Assembly (NCBI GenBank): GCA_902776455.1
Contig: CACYQI010000048.1
Location: forward strand, 1 to 33,425
Reading direction: 5' to 3'
DNA length: 33,425 bases
Source: an uncultured Bacteroidales bacterium
GTDB taxonomy: Bacteria; Bacteroidota; Bacteroidia; Bacteroidales; Bacteroidaceae
Made by a program: the position numbers and the translations under genes. The notes under the pieces were generated by a model. It searched no databases. It was given only the letters and a program-made list of their open reading frames with translations, and had not been told where the DNA came from. Every line of letters begins with the position of its first letter. Position 1 is the stretch's first letter. Below are positions 1 to 7,445 of the stretch, piece by piece.

Positions 1-32
1 GGAGAAGTGAAGCCCCCTCCCAGCGTCTAAAA

Positions 33-93
33 CTCCTGTACTCCTATACTCCTTAGGCATCAAAAACTTTAAGGAGCCAAGGAGTAAAAGGAG
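33..93. repeat. Inverted pair of 8-bp tandem arrays (CTCC / GGAG hairpin)
   Basis: Three 8-bp units beginning CTCC (33-56) are followed by a 12-nt spacer and three units ending in GGAG (69-93). The second set is the inverted counterpart of the first, so the segment can fold as a hairpin. The same design recurs at 8400-8675, 9091-9160 and 12155-12250. No gene is visible here. Confidence 0.75.
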
Positions 94-159
94 GGAAGCA
101 GGGCCTTCTCCATGTACTCCATGTGCTCCTTGGAAATAAAAACTCTAAGGAAGAAAAAA

Positions 160-365
160 AGCCCCCTCCCAGCTTCCCCCTTTGGGGGAGGGGCTTGGAA
201 GTTAGCTTGAAGTCTGCCAACGACTCCACTAAGAAAGGCTCTGCTACCCCACCCCCAACCCCTCCACAGCCTCCTCTAAATCTCCCCCTAAAGGGAGAAA
301 CTTCAGACTCCCTCTAACTCCCCCCCATAAAGGGGGAGGACACCCTTCCCTTTAGGGGCGACTGG
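160..365. repeat. C-rich/G-rich intergenic palindromes (CCCCCTCC family)
   Basis: Several short palindromes of the form CCCCCTTTGGGGG and CCCCCCATAAAGGGGG occur here. Related blocks are at 1015-1135, 8679-8755, 9287-9345 and 12253-12325. These look like interspersed non-coding repeats; short ORFs across them are low-complexity (Pro/Leu/Gly) and not credible. Confidence 0.6.
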
Positions 366-522
366 GGTCTTTAGAGCAATGACTGAATGTCATTGCGGCC
401 CCACAAAGGGGAGCGAATTTTTCCGTAGAAATAAAACTCTAAGGAGTCAAGGAGTAAAAGGAGGACTATATAATAATAATAATGTTACGCGCACGCGCGT
501 ACACAAGGTTTTTTCCCGAGAA

Positions 523-640
523 AATCTGCCAATCTGCCACAGAGGGGCCTTATCACGTTGAAGCACAAACGGATATGCGTGTGGCAGATTTGTGGCAGAT
601 TGTAGAAAATGTGGCAGATTGTGGCAGATTGTGGCGATTC
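523..640. repeat. Inverted short tandem arrays (AATCTGCC / GTGGCAGATT)
   Basis: Two tandem copies of AATCTGCC (523-538) are followed, after about 40 nt, by four copies of GTGGCAGATT (581-590, 592-601, 611-620, 621-630) and a degenerate fifth. The second arm is the inverse complement of the first. This is the same array-spacer-inverted array design seen before several genes, but here no gene follows closely. Confidence 0.75.
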
Positions 641-685
641 TGTTTGGGCGCAGGTACACTTTCCTTCCAGCATCATCCAACTCTT

Positions 686-865
686 CACGTTAAGTTAGTC
701 AACTTCACACGTTAAGTTAGTCAACTTCACACGTTAAGTTAATCAACTTTACACGTTAAAAAACACAGCACGCAGTATCGGCCCACACTCCACGTTGCAT
801 CGGCCTACACTCCACGTTGCATCGGCCCACACTCCACGGAGCATCGGCCCACGCTCCACGTTGTG
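686..865. repeat. 22-bp periodic repeat arrays anchored on CACGTT
   Basis: Two adjacent arrays have an exact 22-bp period. In the first, CACG recurs at 686, 708, 730 and 752, with a body resembling AAGTTAGTCAACTT. In the second, a unit beginning TCGGCC starts at 778, 800, 822 and 844 and contains CCACGTTG or CCACGGAG. Both share the CACGTT core, and related units occur at 24702-24817 and inverted at 6128-6172. Spacers are not unique and repeats are not constant, so this is not CRISPR. Confidence 0.8.
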
Positions 866-1014
866 TTTTGTACAGACCTTGGGGATGGTTGTCACAGAAC
901 CCTAAGATGCCTACCAACGCCGGACATCATCTATGTTAAATGTTTATGTGTATGTATGTACCTCTCTCAAATACACTCTCTCCTCTATGTAGAGTGGTTT
1001 CTGTGTGAGGTTGA

Positions 1015-1135
1015 TACCCCACCACTAACCCCTCCCCTTAGAAGGGAGGGGAACCGCGGCGGAGGAGCCTCTCCTCAACCCTATCCCCTCTATGGGGGAA
1101 GGGCTTTTCTCCCCATAGAGGGGGAGTTAGAGGGG
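1015..1135. repeat. C/G-rich palindromic intergenic repeat
   Basis: The segment holds CCCCTCCCC..GGGGAGG and CCCCATAGAGGGGG-type palindromes of the same family as 160-365. It lies upstream of the promoter at 1233 and contains no convincing gene. Confidence 0.5.
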
Positions 1136-1232
1136 GCTTTTGTGTCTTCTTCGGCAGGGGAAATTTAGGGGTATTGTTGCGGATTACCAATTTATTTTAT
1201 ATATAAGCATAAGAGTTTTTGAGGGAAAAATG

Positions 1233-1262
1233 TTTGGCTTTTGAAAAAAAAGCGTAACTTTG
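1233..1262 (+). promoter_or_regulatory. Bacteroidetes-type promoter
   Basis: A TTTG (-33) at 1233-1236 is separated by 18 bp from TAACTTTG (-7) at 1255-1262, matching the Bacteroidetes primary sigma factor consensus. It lies 27 bp before the start at 1289. Confidence 0.75.
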
Positions 1263-1288
1263 CGAAAAAATAGATAGGAAACAAAGCT

Positions 1289-1636
1289 ATGCGAAACATC
1301 AGGTTAATCATCATTACAGCAGGGAGCGTATTCGTTCTCTCGTGCATCGGACTTGCTGTGGGCGTTATCTCCGACATGAGATGGTTGCAGGGCTTGAGCA
1401 TCTTGGCGGCAACTGTTGCTATCTTCGTCTTGCCTGTGAGCATCATCGTAGCCTTATGCATGCGCAAGTTCCTGACAGGTCTGTTGGGCCTTGGCCTTCT
1501 GGCATTAGACCTGACTGTTGGCTTCTTCACCATGATACTCATCGGTGCTGGTCAGCACCATCCGCCTACGAATCACGACGACATAATAGATGGGGATACC
1601 GTCGAATGGGTCGAGGACTCCACAATAGTCGCTTAG
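1289..1636 (+). CDS. Small hypothetical membrane protein (115 aa)
   Basis: The gene encodes a 115-residue protein with three likely membrane segments (about residues 5-25, 35-58 and 63-88) and a short acidic, hydrophilic C-terminus containing an HHPP stretch and several Asp. The start follows directly on a good promoter (1233-1262). It is monocistronic: the next gene downstream is on the other strand. I do not recognise a family and assign no function beyond an inner-membrane location. The promoter, good codon structure and coherent hydrophobic pattern support it as a real gene; the overlapping ORFs in other frames do not have these. Confidence 0.75.
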   Translation: MRNIRLIIITAGSVFVLSCIGLAVGVISDMRWLQGLSILAATVAIFVLPVSIIVALCMRKFLTGLLGLGLLALDLTVGFFTMILIGAGQHHPPTNHDDIIDGDTVEWVEDSTIVA

Positions 1637-1732
1637 ATGTTCTGCCGCTTTGTTGCGGAGGAAAGTTAGTTTGCCGGTCTTGTTCTAAACGGCAGACGTG
1701 TGTTCCCATACGACTAAACAAGGAAGAAAACA

Positions 1733-1768
1733 AGAAGGCATGTCAGCTTTTATGCTAGCATGCCTTCT
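1733..1768 (-). terminator. Rho-independent terminator for the 50-aa gene
   Basis: Inverted arms AGAAGGCATG (1733-1742) and CATGCCTTCT (1759-1768) form a 10-bp stem with extra inner pairing. Read on the minus strand the stem is followed by a T-rich tract. It sits about 20 nt after the stop of the 50-aa gene. Confidence 0.7.
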
Positions 1769-1787
1769 GCTTGTATGGAGCCGGAAC

Positions 1788-1940
1788 TTATTCTTCGTTC
1801 CAGATGTTCCAGTCGTCGTCCTCTTTGGTGAGGGCTTGACTGCCGTCAACGGTAGTGTTGCTGAGCTTCAGGCTCTCGGCCAGCATCTGAGCTGCCTGAG
1901 CCTCTTCTACCTGCAGGGCAGGACAAATATACTTCTTCAT
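1788..1940 (-). CDS. Small 50-aa protein coupled to the upstream secreted protein gene
   Basis: A 50-residue protein beginning MKKYICPALQVEE and ending in an acidic, Trp-containing tail (DDDWNIWNEE). Its ATG lies 1 nt after the stop of the 1189-aa gene (1942-5511), so the pair is probably translationally coupled, and a terminator follows at 1733-1768. The pattern of a basic MKKYI-P start, a Leu/Ala-Ser middle and an acidic Trp tail resembles short uncharacterised proteins I recall from Bacteroidales genomes; this is memory, not a search. There is no signal peptide or membrane segment. It could be a small partner, an immunity or regulatory peptide, or a peptide precursor; the sequence alone does not decide. 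It is easily missed by annotation because of its length. Confidence 0.75.
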   Translation of the reverse strand: MKKYICPALQVEEAQAAQMLAESLKLSNTTVDGSQALTKEDDDWNIWNEE

Positions 1941-1941
1941 A

Positions 1942-4900
1942 TTACTTGAGAACTTTTTTACCGTTAATAATGTTGATGCCCTTCTGCATCTTGCTTACAC
2001 GCTGGCCTGCGAGGTTGTAAATAGATTGACCATTGACCATTGACCATTGATCATTAACCTCATTGATGCCTGTTGCGTCGTCGCCGCTGAAGAAGAAGGC
2101 CTTCACGCTGCTTGCGCTCTGGAAGTAAGCCTTGCCTGCGGGGATGGTGCCTTCAGCCTTGTAGAAGCCGATGCCTTCAGAACCGTTGGCGAGGATGTAC
2201 ATCGTGCCGTCGGCTGCGATATCTGCGTCAGCTCCCTTGAGGTCGTTGGCAATGTTGATGGCAGGCAGGTCATTAGCAAACTTGTTGTAATAGGTGCCCT
2301 TCAGGACTACGGGAGTGCTTTCGGGAACATTCTCAATTTGAACGAGGTCGAGGTATTCGCCGTCGAATTGTGCCACGTAAGCCTCTACGTTGCCATTGAG
2401 CAAGTAGCCTGTTGTGGTGTCGTAAAGAGTTGCATAACCTGCATCACCTACATAGCTAACCTTTGTTTCGTTAAGAGGAGTGGGATATGCATCTGTACCG
2501 AGGAGCTGCCCCCAACCTACGGTGTAGGCAAGCTTACCGTTAGCGATGTCATCTTTTGTTAGACCGCTGTCGAGACCATAGTTGGTTTCGAGGCTGCTGT
2601 CGAAGTCTGTATCGGAAAGGTCGATGATGTTGGTGTGTGTGCCAGCGATGCGACCGATGTTGCCGCCATTGTGGCCGTTGATAGTGCCGAGGTTCACGAA
2701 GTTCTCGATGACGCTTTCGCCGTTGCCGCCAAGGTAGCAGCAAAGAGCACCAGCATAGGGAGCCGCGTTCTTAGCTGTGATGGTGCCTGTGTTCAGCACG
2801 TTCTTGATGAGCCACTTAGGACCATTGCCTTCCTGACCGCCGATGATGCCGGCTGCATCCTGATGCTCGGCGATTACAGTAGCTTCGTTGATGATGTTTT
2901 CCAGAGTGATGAGAGCGCCGTTGTTCTGGCAGCTACCCGTGATGCCGCCCACGCGGTTATAGCCGTGGATGGTGCAAGTCTTGTCGATGATGAGGTTCTT
3001 GACAGTCGTGTTGACTGCATTGCCGCGCAGGAAGCCGAAGAAGCCGATGTTGCTGTCAGTAGGACGATTGATAATCATGTTCTTTATGCGGAAGCCCTGG
3101 CCGTCGAAAGTGCCGTTGTACTTCTTTCCTGTTGTCTGACCGATAGGCTTGTGGAGGTTCTCGATGCTGAGCATGTCGATGTCGTTCATCAGCTTGCCGT
3201 TAATCTGGAGGTTAGCGTCGCCACCCTCGTCAACCTTGTTGCTGAACCATTCGAGGTTGCCGGCGTTCTTGATTTCGTAGTAGCCATCGACAAGGGCAGG
3301 AGCCTGGAACTGCGTGTAGCAGACGTCGCACATGCCAATCTCGTCGTTAATGTTGTGGGGAAGCACGATGGTCTCGCCGCTTGTATTATTATAGGTAATG
3401 CCACCTACTGCTGCACCTAAGCAGTTTACAGTACCTGCCTGATAAACCTGGCTGTGAGAAGCGTTGCGATAAACGGGCATCTCGTCTGTGCCGAGGTTCT
3501 GAGTGTAAACGATTTCAGACTGGTCGCCGTTCAGGAGGTAGCAAAGCTCACCGCTTGCGATGGGGTCTGCTGTGTTGAGGACAGCAACCTTGCCCTGATT
3601 ACCGGCATTCGTTGTGCAGAGGTCAACGATGTTGCGGGGAACGATGTTAGTGTTGCGACGGATGAGGTTGTAGCCATTGCCGTCAACGCCAGTTACTTCA
3701 CCAATGTTCCAGCAGCCTTCAACGTCAACTTCGCCATCGACATTGCGCTGACCGGTCCATGCGCAGATGGCAGCACTTTCGCCACCCTGACCTACGATTT
3801 TACCCTTGTTCCAAAGGTTGTAGAGCTTCAGGCCTACGTTAGTAGCTTCTACACAACCGAGAATACCTGCTACGTTCTTGCCCGTAGATGATACGTTTGC
3901 CTCGTTACCGCAGTTGCGGATGATGATATTCGACTGTTCGTTGTTGCGGCTGTTGATGTGAGCCACAACGCCTGCTGCAAAGTTGTTATCATGCTGAATG
4001 GAACAGGTTGCATCAATGATGAGGTTCTCAATAATAACCTCATTGGTAACGATGTTATCAACAGATGTGCCACCGCCACGGACAGAGCCGAAGAAGCCGT
4101 TGCCGTCGTAGCCGCGGTTCTCAAGTCTGCTGGCAGGTGTCAGCACCATGCCCTTGATGCGATGACCCTGACCGTCGAAGTGACCGAAGTACTTCTTGGC
4201 ACTTGTTCCGATGGGCATGTGAGCATCAGGCACACCTTGGTAGTCAATGTCGGCAGTCAGTTTGGCATTCATTGCGCCGTAACCGGCTCTAACCATTGCA
4301 GAGAACCATTCAACCTGAGCAGGTGTGCCAAGATAGAAGAAACCGTCGGCTTCTGCACTCATCCAGTCAACCTTGGGAGCAGAGCAGACTGTGCAAAGGC
4401 CTGTTGTTGTGTCGTAGTTGTGATCATCCTGAGAGCCGCCATCGGTGTTGCTGTATGTAACGCCGCCTTTGGGATTGCCAGCACAGTCGAGGTCTGCAAC
4501 CTGATATACAGTGGGACCGGGGATTGGAAGAGGAATAGAGTTAGGATCAGAAAGGTCCTGAGTGAAAGGATGAGCATTGGGATTGGCATTGGGAGCCAAA
4601 TCGGAACGCAAAGCCGTATTCAGCAGATAGCATATCTCACCGCTATGCAGAGGATTGTTTGTAGTATAGGTGGGGTGCTCACCTTGGAAATTACTTGCAC
4701 TATGGAAAGTGTCGTAGCAGTTGGCAATAGAACGGTTGGCGCCGCGGAAAAGCTGGTTGCCGCCATCGAGGACGCTAATTTCAGCAATGTTGAGGCAGTT
4801 CCACATCTTGGCATTGCCACCAGCAGACTTGTTCCATCCGCAGAAAGCAGAACCTCTATTGACAGCGTCAATGCGACCTGCATTCACACAGTTCTCCATA

Positions 4901-5511
4901 TCGAAGTAGGGATACTGCTCGCAGCCAGCGCCAATCATGCCTGCTGCACCCGAGGTTGTGGTAAGTGTTGCATAGCTGACACAGTTGAGAATCTCAAGTC
5001 CATCGCTTGCGCCAGTATTGGTCTGGATAAGGCCGACGATAGAGCCGATGCGATTCTTACCTTTGATGGAGCATGTGGAATCCATGATGATGTTCTTGAT
5101 TTTGGCATTGCCACGGCAAAAGCCGAAGAGACCAAGAGTCTCGTCATCAGGGCGGTCAATCACCAGATTGCTGATGGTGTGGAACTGTCCGTCGAATTTG
5201 CCAGAGAACTTGTAGGTGTCGATGACAGCGCCACTCTCGTTTGTGTAACGACCAATTGGACTGTGGTCGATGCCAGTCAGGTCGATGTCGGCAGTCAAAA
5301 CAGCTTGAGCATTAAGCTTAGCTTCTTTGTCTGGATCATCATTACCAGTTACAGAGTTTACGTACCCGGCAAACCATTCAAGTTCGGAGGCAGTGCCAAT
5401 CTGATAGACACCGTCTGCATCTTTTGCAGGCTCGTCCCATGCTTGGGCGGAGCCGCCTGCGAGCCATGCTGCTGCGAGCAGGGCTACGCTGAAAAGTTTT
5501 GTTCTTTTCAT
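1942..5511 (-). CDS. Large secreted GLUG/beta-helix-like repeat protein with C-terminal sorting tail (1189 aa)
   Basis: An exported, probably surface-displayed or secreted protein. The ATG at 5511 is preferred over an in-frame TTG three codons earlier because it gives a clean signal peptide (MKRTKLF.. to AQA|W, about residues 1-24). Three homologous modules of roughly 360 residues begin near residues 45, 394 and 755. Each starts with an 'LEWF' motif followed by 'L..DID' and 'F.G.FDGQ.H.I' and a series of short beta-helix-like turns typical of GLUG-type repeats. Modules 1 and 2 end in a C-x-x-C element (LCTVC, MCDVC) after an H-N or H-I-N segment. A beta-sandwich-like domain follows (about 1000-1140), and the tail 'YNLAGQRV..KGINIINGKKVLK' resembles Prevotella-type sorting domains associated with type IX secretion. 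Ligand unknown. A -7 box lies upstream at 5589, and the 50-aa gene is coupled downstream. Confidence 0.85.
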   Translation of the reverse strand: MKRTKLFSVALLAAAWLAGGSAQAWDEPAKDADGVYQIGTASELEWFAGYVNSVTGNDDPDKEAKLNAQAVLTADIDLTGIDHSPIGRYTNESGAVIDTYKFSGKFDGQFHTISNLVIDRPDDETLGLFGFCRGNAKIKNIIMDSTCSIKGKNRIGSIVGLIQTNTGASDGLEILNCVSYATLTTTSGAAGMIGAGCEQYPYFDMENCVNAGRIDAVNRGSAFCGWNKSAGGNAKMWNCLNIAEISVLDGGNQLFRGANRSIANCYDTFHSASNFQGEHPTYTTNNPLHSGEICYLLNTALRSDLAPNANPNAHPFTQDLSDPNSIPLPIPGPTVYQVADLDCAGNPKGGVTYSNTDGGSQDDHNYDTTTGLCTVCSAPKVDWMSAEADGFFYLGTPAQVEWFSAMVRAGYGAMNAKLTADIDYQGVPDAHMPIGTSAKKYFGHFDGQGHRIKGMVLTPASRLENRGYDGNGFFGSVRGGGTSVDNIVTNEVIIENLIIDATCSIQHDNNFAAGVVAHINSRNNEQSNIIIRNCGNEANVSSTGKNVAGILGCVEATNVGLKLYNLWNKGKIVGQGGESAAICAWTGQRNVDGEVDVEGCWNIGEVTGVDGNGYNLIRRNTNIVPRNIVDLCTTNAGNQGKVAVLNTADPIASGELCYLLNGDQSEIVYTQNLGTDEMPVYRNASHSQVYQAGTVNCLGAAVGGITYNNTSGETIVLPHNINDEIGMCDVCYTQFQAPALVDGYYEIKNAGNLEWFSNKVDEGGDANLQINGKLMNDIDMLSIENLHKPIGQTTGKKYNGTFDGQGFRIKNMIINRPTDSNIGFFGFLRGNAVNTTVKNLIIDKTCTIHGYNRVGGITGSCQNNGALITLENIINEATVIAEHQDAAGIIGGQEGNGPKWLIKNVLNTGTITAKNAAPYAGALCCYLGGNGESVIENFVNLGTINGHNGGNIGRIAGTHTNIIDLSDTDFDSSLETNYGLDSGLTKDDIANGKLAYTVGWGQLLGTDAYPTPLNETKVSYVGDAGYATLYDTTTGYLLNGNVEAYVAQFDGEYLDLVQIENVPESTPVVLKGTYYNKFANDLPAINIANDLKGADADIAADGTMYILANGSEGIGFYKAEGTIPAGKAYFQSASSVKAFFFSGDDATGINEVNDQWSMVNGQSIYNLAGQRVSKMQKGINIINGKKVLK
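2025..2059. repeat. In-gene 7-bp tandem repeat at the sorting-tail linker
   Basis: Three perfect copies of ATTGACC (2025-2045) followed by two degenerate copies (to 2059) lie inside the 1189-aa gene. They encode the linker 'NDQWSMVNGQS' directly before the C-terminal sorting tail. Because 7 is not a multiple of 3, loss or gain of a unit would shift the frame and remove the tail. Confidence 0.85.
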
Positions 5512-5588
5512 GTAAAACAAATTAAAGTTAATAATTATAAAGGTTTAATTCAAATGTCAATAAAGTATATCATATCTCCAATCGCGTG

Positions 5589-5596
5589 CAAAGTTA
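5589..5596 (-). promoter_or_regulatory. -7 promoter element for the GLUG-like protein gene
   Basis: CAAAGTTA on the plus strand reads TAACTTTG on the minus strand, about 78 bp upstream of the ATG at 5511. I could not find a convincing -33 TTTG at the usual spacing, so only the -7 box is called. Confidence 0.5.
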
Positions 5597-5698
5597 TACA
5601 AATTTACAGAGCTTTTCATAAATATATACGTTAAGAAGTGTTAAATCCGACAAAATACAGCAAGATTTCATGCCAAAAGCCATTTTTTATGACTGAAC

Positions 5699-5869
5699 TC
5701 AACCTATTTTATCAAAGAATGACCCATATTTGACAGTCAAGAAGGATTCAACAGAAACCTCTGCCAAGAGTTTCATTTCATTCGGAGTCATATTCTGTCC
5801 GTTTGCAAACAGGAAGTTCGGGGACGTCGCCTGCACCTGTATGCAATCACGGCTTTGTGGTTTATTCAT
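5699..5869 (-). CDS. Possible small ORF of 56 aa, unknown
   Basis: An open frame from ATG 5869 to TGA 5699 encodes 56 residues starting MNKPQSRDCIQVQ and containing 'FLFANGQNMTPNEMKLLAEV'. The composition is protein-like (mixed hydrophobic and charged residues, no low-complexity runs), unlike the other frames here. I see no promoter, and the DNA just upstream (5880-5935) contains an inverted repeat of the AGAAC/GTTCT kind, so it may belong to a repeated element. It lies between the promoter of the GLUG-like gene and a long non-coding stretch. Function unknown. Confidence 0.35.
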   Translation of the reverse strand: MNKPQSRDCIQVQATSPNFLFANGQNMTPNEMKLLAEVSVESFLTVKYGSFFDKIG

Positions 5870-6430
5870 TTAAAACACGTCTTTTGTCAGAACTTTTCGC
5901 AGCGAGGCGCGTTCTGGCGGCAATTTTTTGCTTCTGTGGCACTTTTGTCCACCCGAAGCGAAAAGAAGCCTTATTTTTAATCCCCATTGACAATCAACCA
6001 CTTACAAGGGAACTTTCTTTCGAGGAAAGCAAAGGAAGTGGCATCGTCGGCAGCAGTTCGGGCAAAATCCGCATAGAAAACAGGAAAATCCTACCCGTTT
6101 TGGCGGTGAAAACAACGAGGAGAAAAAGCCGACACTACGTGGAGTGTTGGCTGATTCAACGTGGAGTATCGGAAGAGACGGCTTGGGGCGAGGGAGATTT
6201 CCTCATGGAGAGAAGCAAAATTGTGTCGCGGATTTTCGGACACGCATCCTTTGCCTTCAGGGGAAGCCATGCGCCGCCCTTTGCGCTTAAGCTCAAATTC
6301 AAGCTTCCCCCGCCGTCCCGCATGTTGCGTTGCCAATGCAACTCTGCCAGCTCCTCCCCTCCCCCTTCCCTCCCCTTTCGCTGTTATTTGGCCAAATTCT
6401 CTACATATCTTCAAAAAAAAACACTTTTTC
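5870..6430. other. Gene-free stretch with a partial 22-bp repeat
   Basis: No convincing gene is seen. A 214-aa plus-strand frame across this stretch has no family features and a low-complexity, repeat-like composition. At 6128-6172 two units of the CCACGT-anchored 22-bp repeat occur in inverted orientation. C-rich tracts near 6340-6380 resemble the intergenic C/G-rich repeats. Confidence 0.5.
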
Positions 6431-6461
6431 TTTGCAACATTAGATAATTGTTCTATATTTG
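6431..6461 (+). promoter_or_regulatory. Bacteroidetes-type promoter for the RQC/HTH gene
   Basis: TTTG at 6431-6434, exactly 19 bp, then TATATTTG at 6454-6461. It is a near-perfect match to the Bacteroidetes consensus and sits about 140 bp before the start at 6600. The long leader in between contains the heptamer arrays at 6482-6593. Confidence 0.8.
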
Positions 6462-6481
6462 CACCCCGAAAGGAAATGAAT

Positions 6482-6593
6482 AGAGAAAAGTGAATAGTGA
6501 ACAGTTAAAAGCTGTAGCAAATTCATGGATGCTCAAGCACCATGGCGCGATTGGACTCGCGGAACTTCATTCTTCACTCTTAATTCTTTATTA
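6482..6593. repeat. Inverted heptamer arrays in the leader of the RQC/HTH gene
   Basis: Four heptamers (AGAGAAA, then AGTGAAT, then two further variants; 6482-6509) are followed by a 56-nt spacer and four heptamers of inverse sequence (TTCATTC, then TTCACTC, and two more; 6566-6593). The second array ends 6 nt before the ATG at 6600. Confidence 0.75.
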
Positions 6594-6599
6594 TATATA

Positions 6600-7337
6600 A
6601 TGGAAGCTAAAGAACCAATAGTCAAGCTCATTAAGGCACTGGTGGAGGTCAACATGCCTGCTCAGCGCCAGCTGCTCATCGATTTCCTCATGGGCAGAAA
6701 GAGTCGGCAAATTGAAGAATACGACTTATTCGACAAAGAAAACTACGGCATAGGCGAACTGAACGACGAGGACTTCTGGTCCACCGTCATCGATGCCGCC
6801 TACGAGGGCGGTCTGCTCAAGCAGATGGTGACAAAGAAGAATGCGCTCCTGCCCACAGCCGCTGGCAAGAAGTTCGCCAGAAAACCCCATTCGTTCATCA
6901 TTCCCGACGACGAGTCAATAGCGGAAACCGCTTCCGACGTGTCGGAGATTGACTCGCTTCTGGAACAGGCTCAGAACGACAAGGCGATGGCCGAACATAG
7001 CGTCTCGCCCCTCGCCAAGCAGCAGATCAAGCTCATCACGGCAATCGACCGCCACATCGCCCTCGATGCCTTCGCCGAAAGCGAGGGACTGGCGCTCGAC
7101 GAGGTGCTCGACGAACTCGAGATGCTCGCCGAGCAGAACCGGCACCTCGACATCACCTACTTCACCGACGAGGTGCTCGGCGACGACTGCATGAACGAAC
7201 TCCTCGGCTACTTCCAGCAGGCAAAGTCCGACGACATGGAGTCCGCCCTGAAGGAATACGGCGACACCTACCAGGAGGAAGAGCTTCGACTGGCTCGCAT
7301 CGTGTTCCGCATGAATCAAATTAAAACTGGAGGTTAG
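6600..7337 (+). CDS. Orphan RecQ C-terminal-like protein (RQC winged helix + HTH), no helicase domain
   Basis: A 245-aa protein that resembles the C-terminal third of Bacteroidetes RecQ helicases without the helicase. Residues about 8-95 look like an RQC winged-helix domain ('VIDAAYEGGLL', then 'LLPTAAGKKFA'). Residues about 130-240 resemble the RecQ-associated helix-turn-helix and terminal region ('LDEVLDELEML..ITYFTDEVL..YFQQAK..EEELRLARI'). In RecQ these parts bind DNA; here there are no Walker A or DEAH motifs and no helicase remnant upstream. The ATG at 6600 is chosen over the in-frame ATG at 6525, which would add 25 residues encoded by the repeat leader. It has its own promoter (6431-6461), so it appears to be expressed as a stand-alone gene. 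Its stop codon lies inside the next heptamer array. The role is inferred to be DNA binding; a decayed recQ is the alternative. Confidence 0.75.
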   Translation: MEAKEPIVKLIKALVEVNMPAQRQLLIDFLMGRKSRQIEEYDLFDKENYGIGELNDEDFWSTVIDAAYEGGLLKQMVTKKNALLPTAAGKKFARKPHSFIIPDDESIAETASDVSEIDSLLEQAQNDKAMAEHSVSPLAKQQIKLITAIDRHIALDAFAESEGLALDEVLDELEMLAEQNRHLDITYFTDEVLGDDCMNELLGYFQQAKSDDMESALKEYGDTYQEEELRLARIVFRMNQIKTGG

Positions 7338-7431
7338 AGGTTAGGGGTAAGAGGTTAGAGAATACATCTGGCTCCTACTCAGCTGCCCAAACATTCCTCT
7401 TACCTCTTACCTCTCACCACTAACCTCTCAA
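7331..7431. repeat. Inverted heptamer arrays between the RQC/HTH gene and manA
   Basis: Four heptamers of the AGGTTAG type (7331-7358) and, after a 38-nt spacer, five heptamers of the inverse CTCTTAC type (7397-7431). The first unit contains the TAG stop codon of the upstream gene. The second array ends 14 nt before the manA ATG. Confidence 0.85.
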
Positions 7432-7445
7432 CAAAATAGAAAGTT

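Noticed and set aside
686-865. CRISPR array
   Set aside because: The period is 22 bp with one conserved core and drifting remainder; there are no constant repeats with unique 30-40 bp spacers and no cas genes.
863-1168. 101-aa frame in the left repeat field
   Set aside because: It is built from the C/G-rich intergenic palindromes (Pro/Leu/Gly runs) and has no start signals.
3958-5634. 558-aa open frame on the plus strand, antisense to the GLUG-like protein gene
   Set aside because: It is a mirror of the G+C-rich codon pattern of the real minus-strand gene: no start signals, no family motifs, and the opposite strand has a signal peptide, repeats and a sorting tail.
5803-6447. 214-aa plus-strand frame in the gap before the RQC/HTH gene
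   Set aside because: It crosses a 22-bp-repeat fragment and C-rich intergenic repeat, has no recognisable domain and overlaps the promoter of the next gene.
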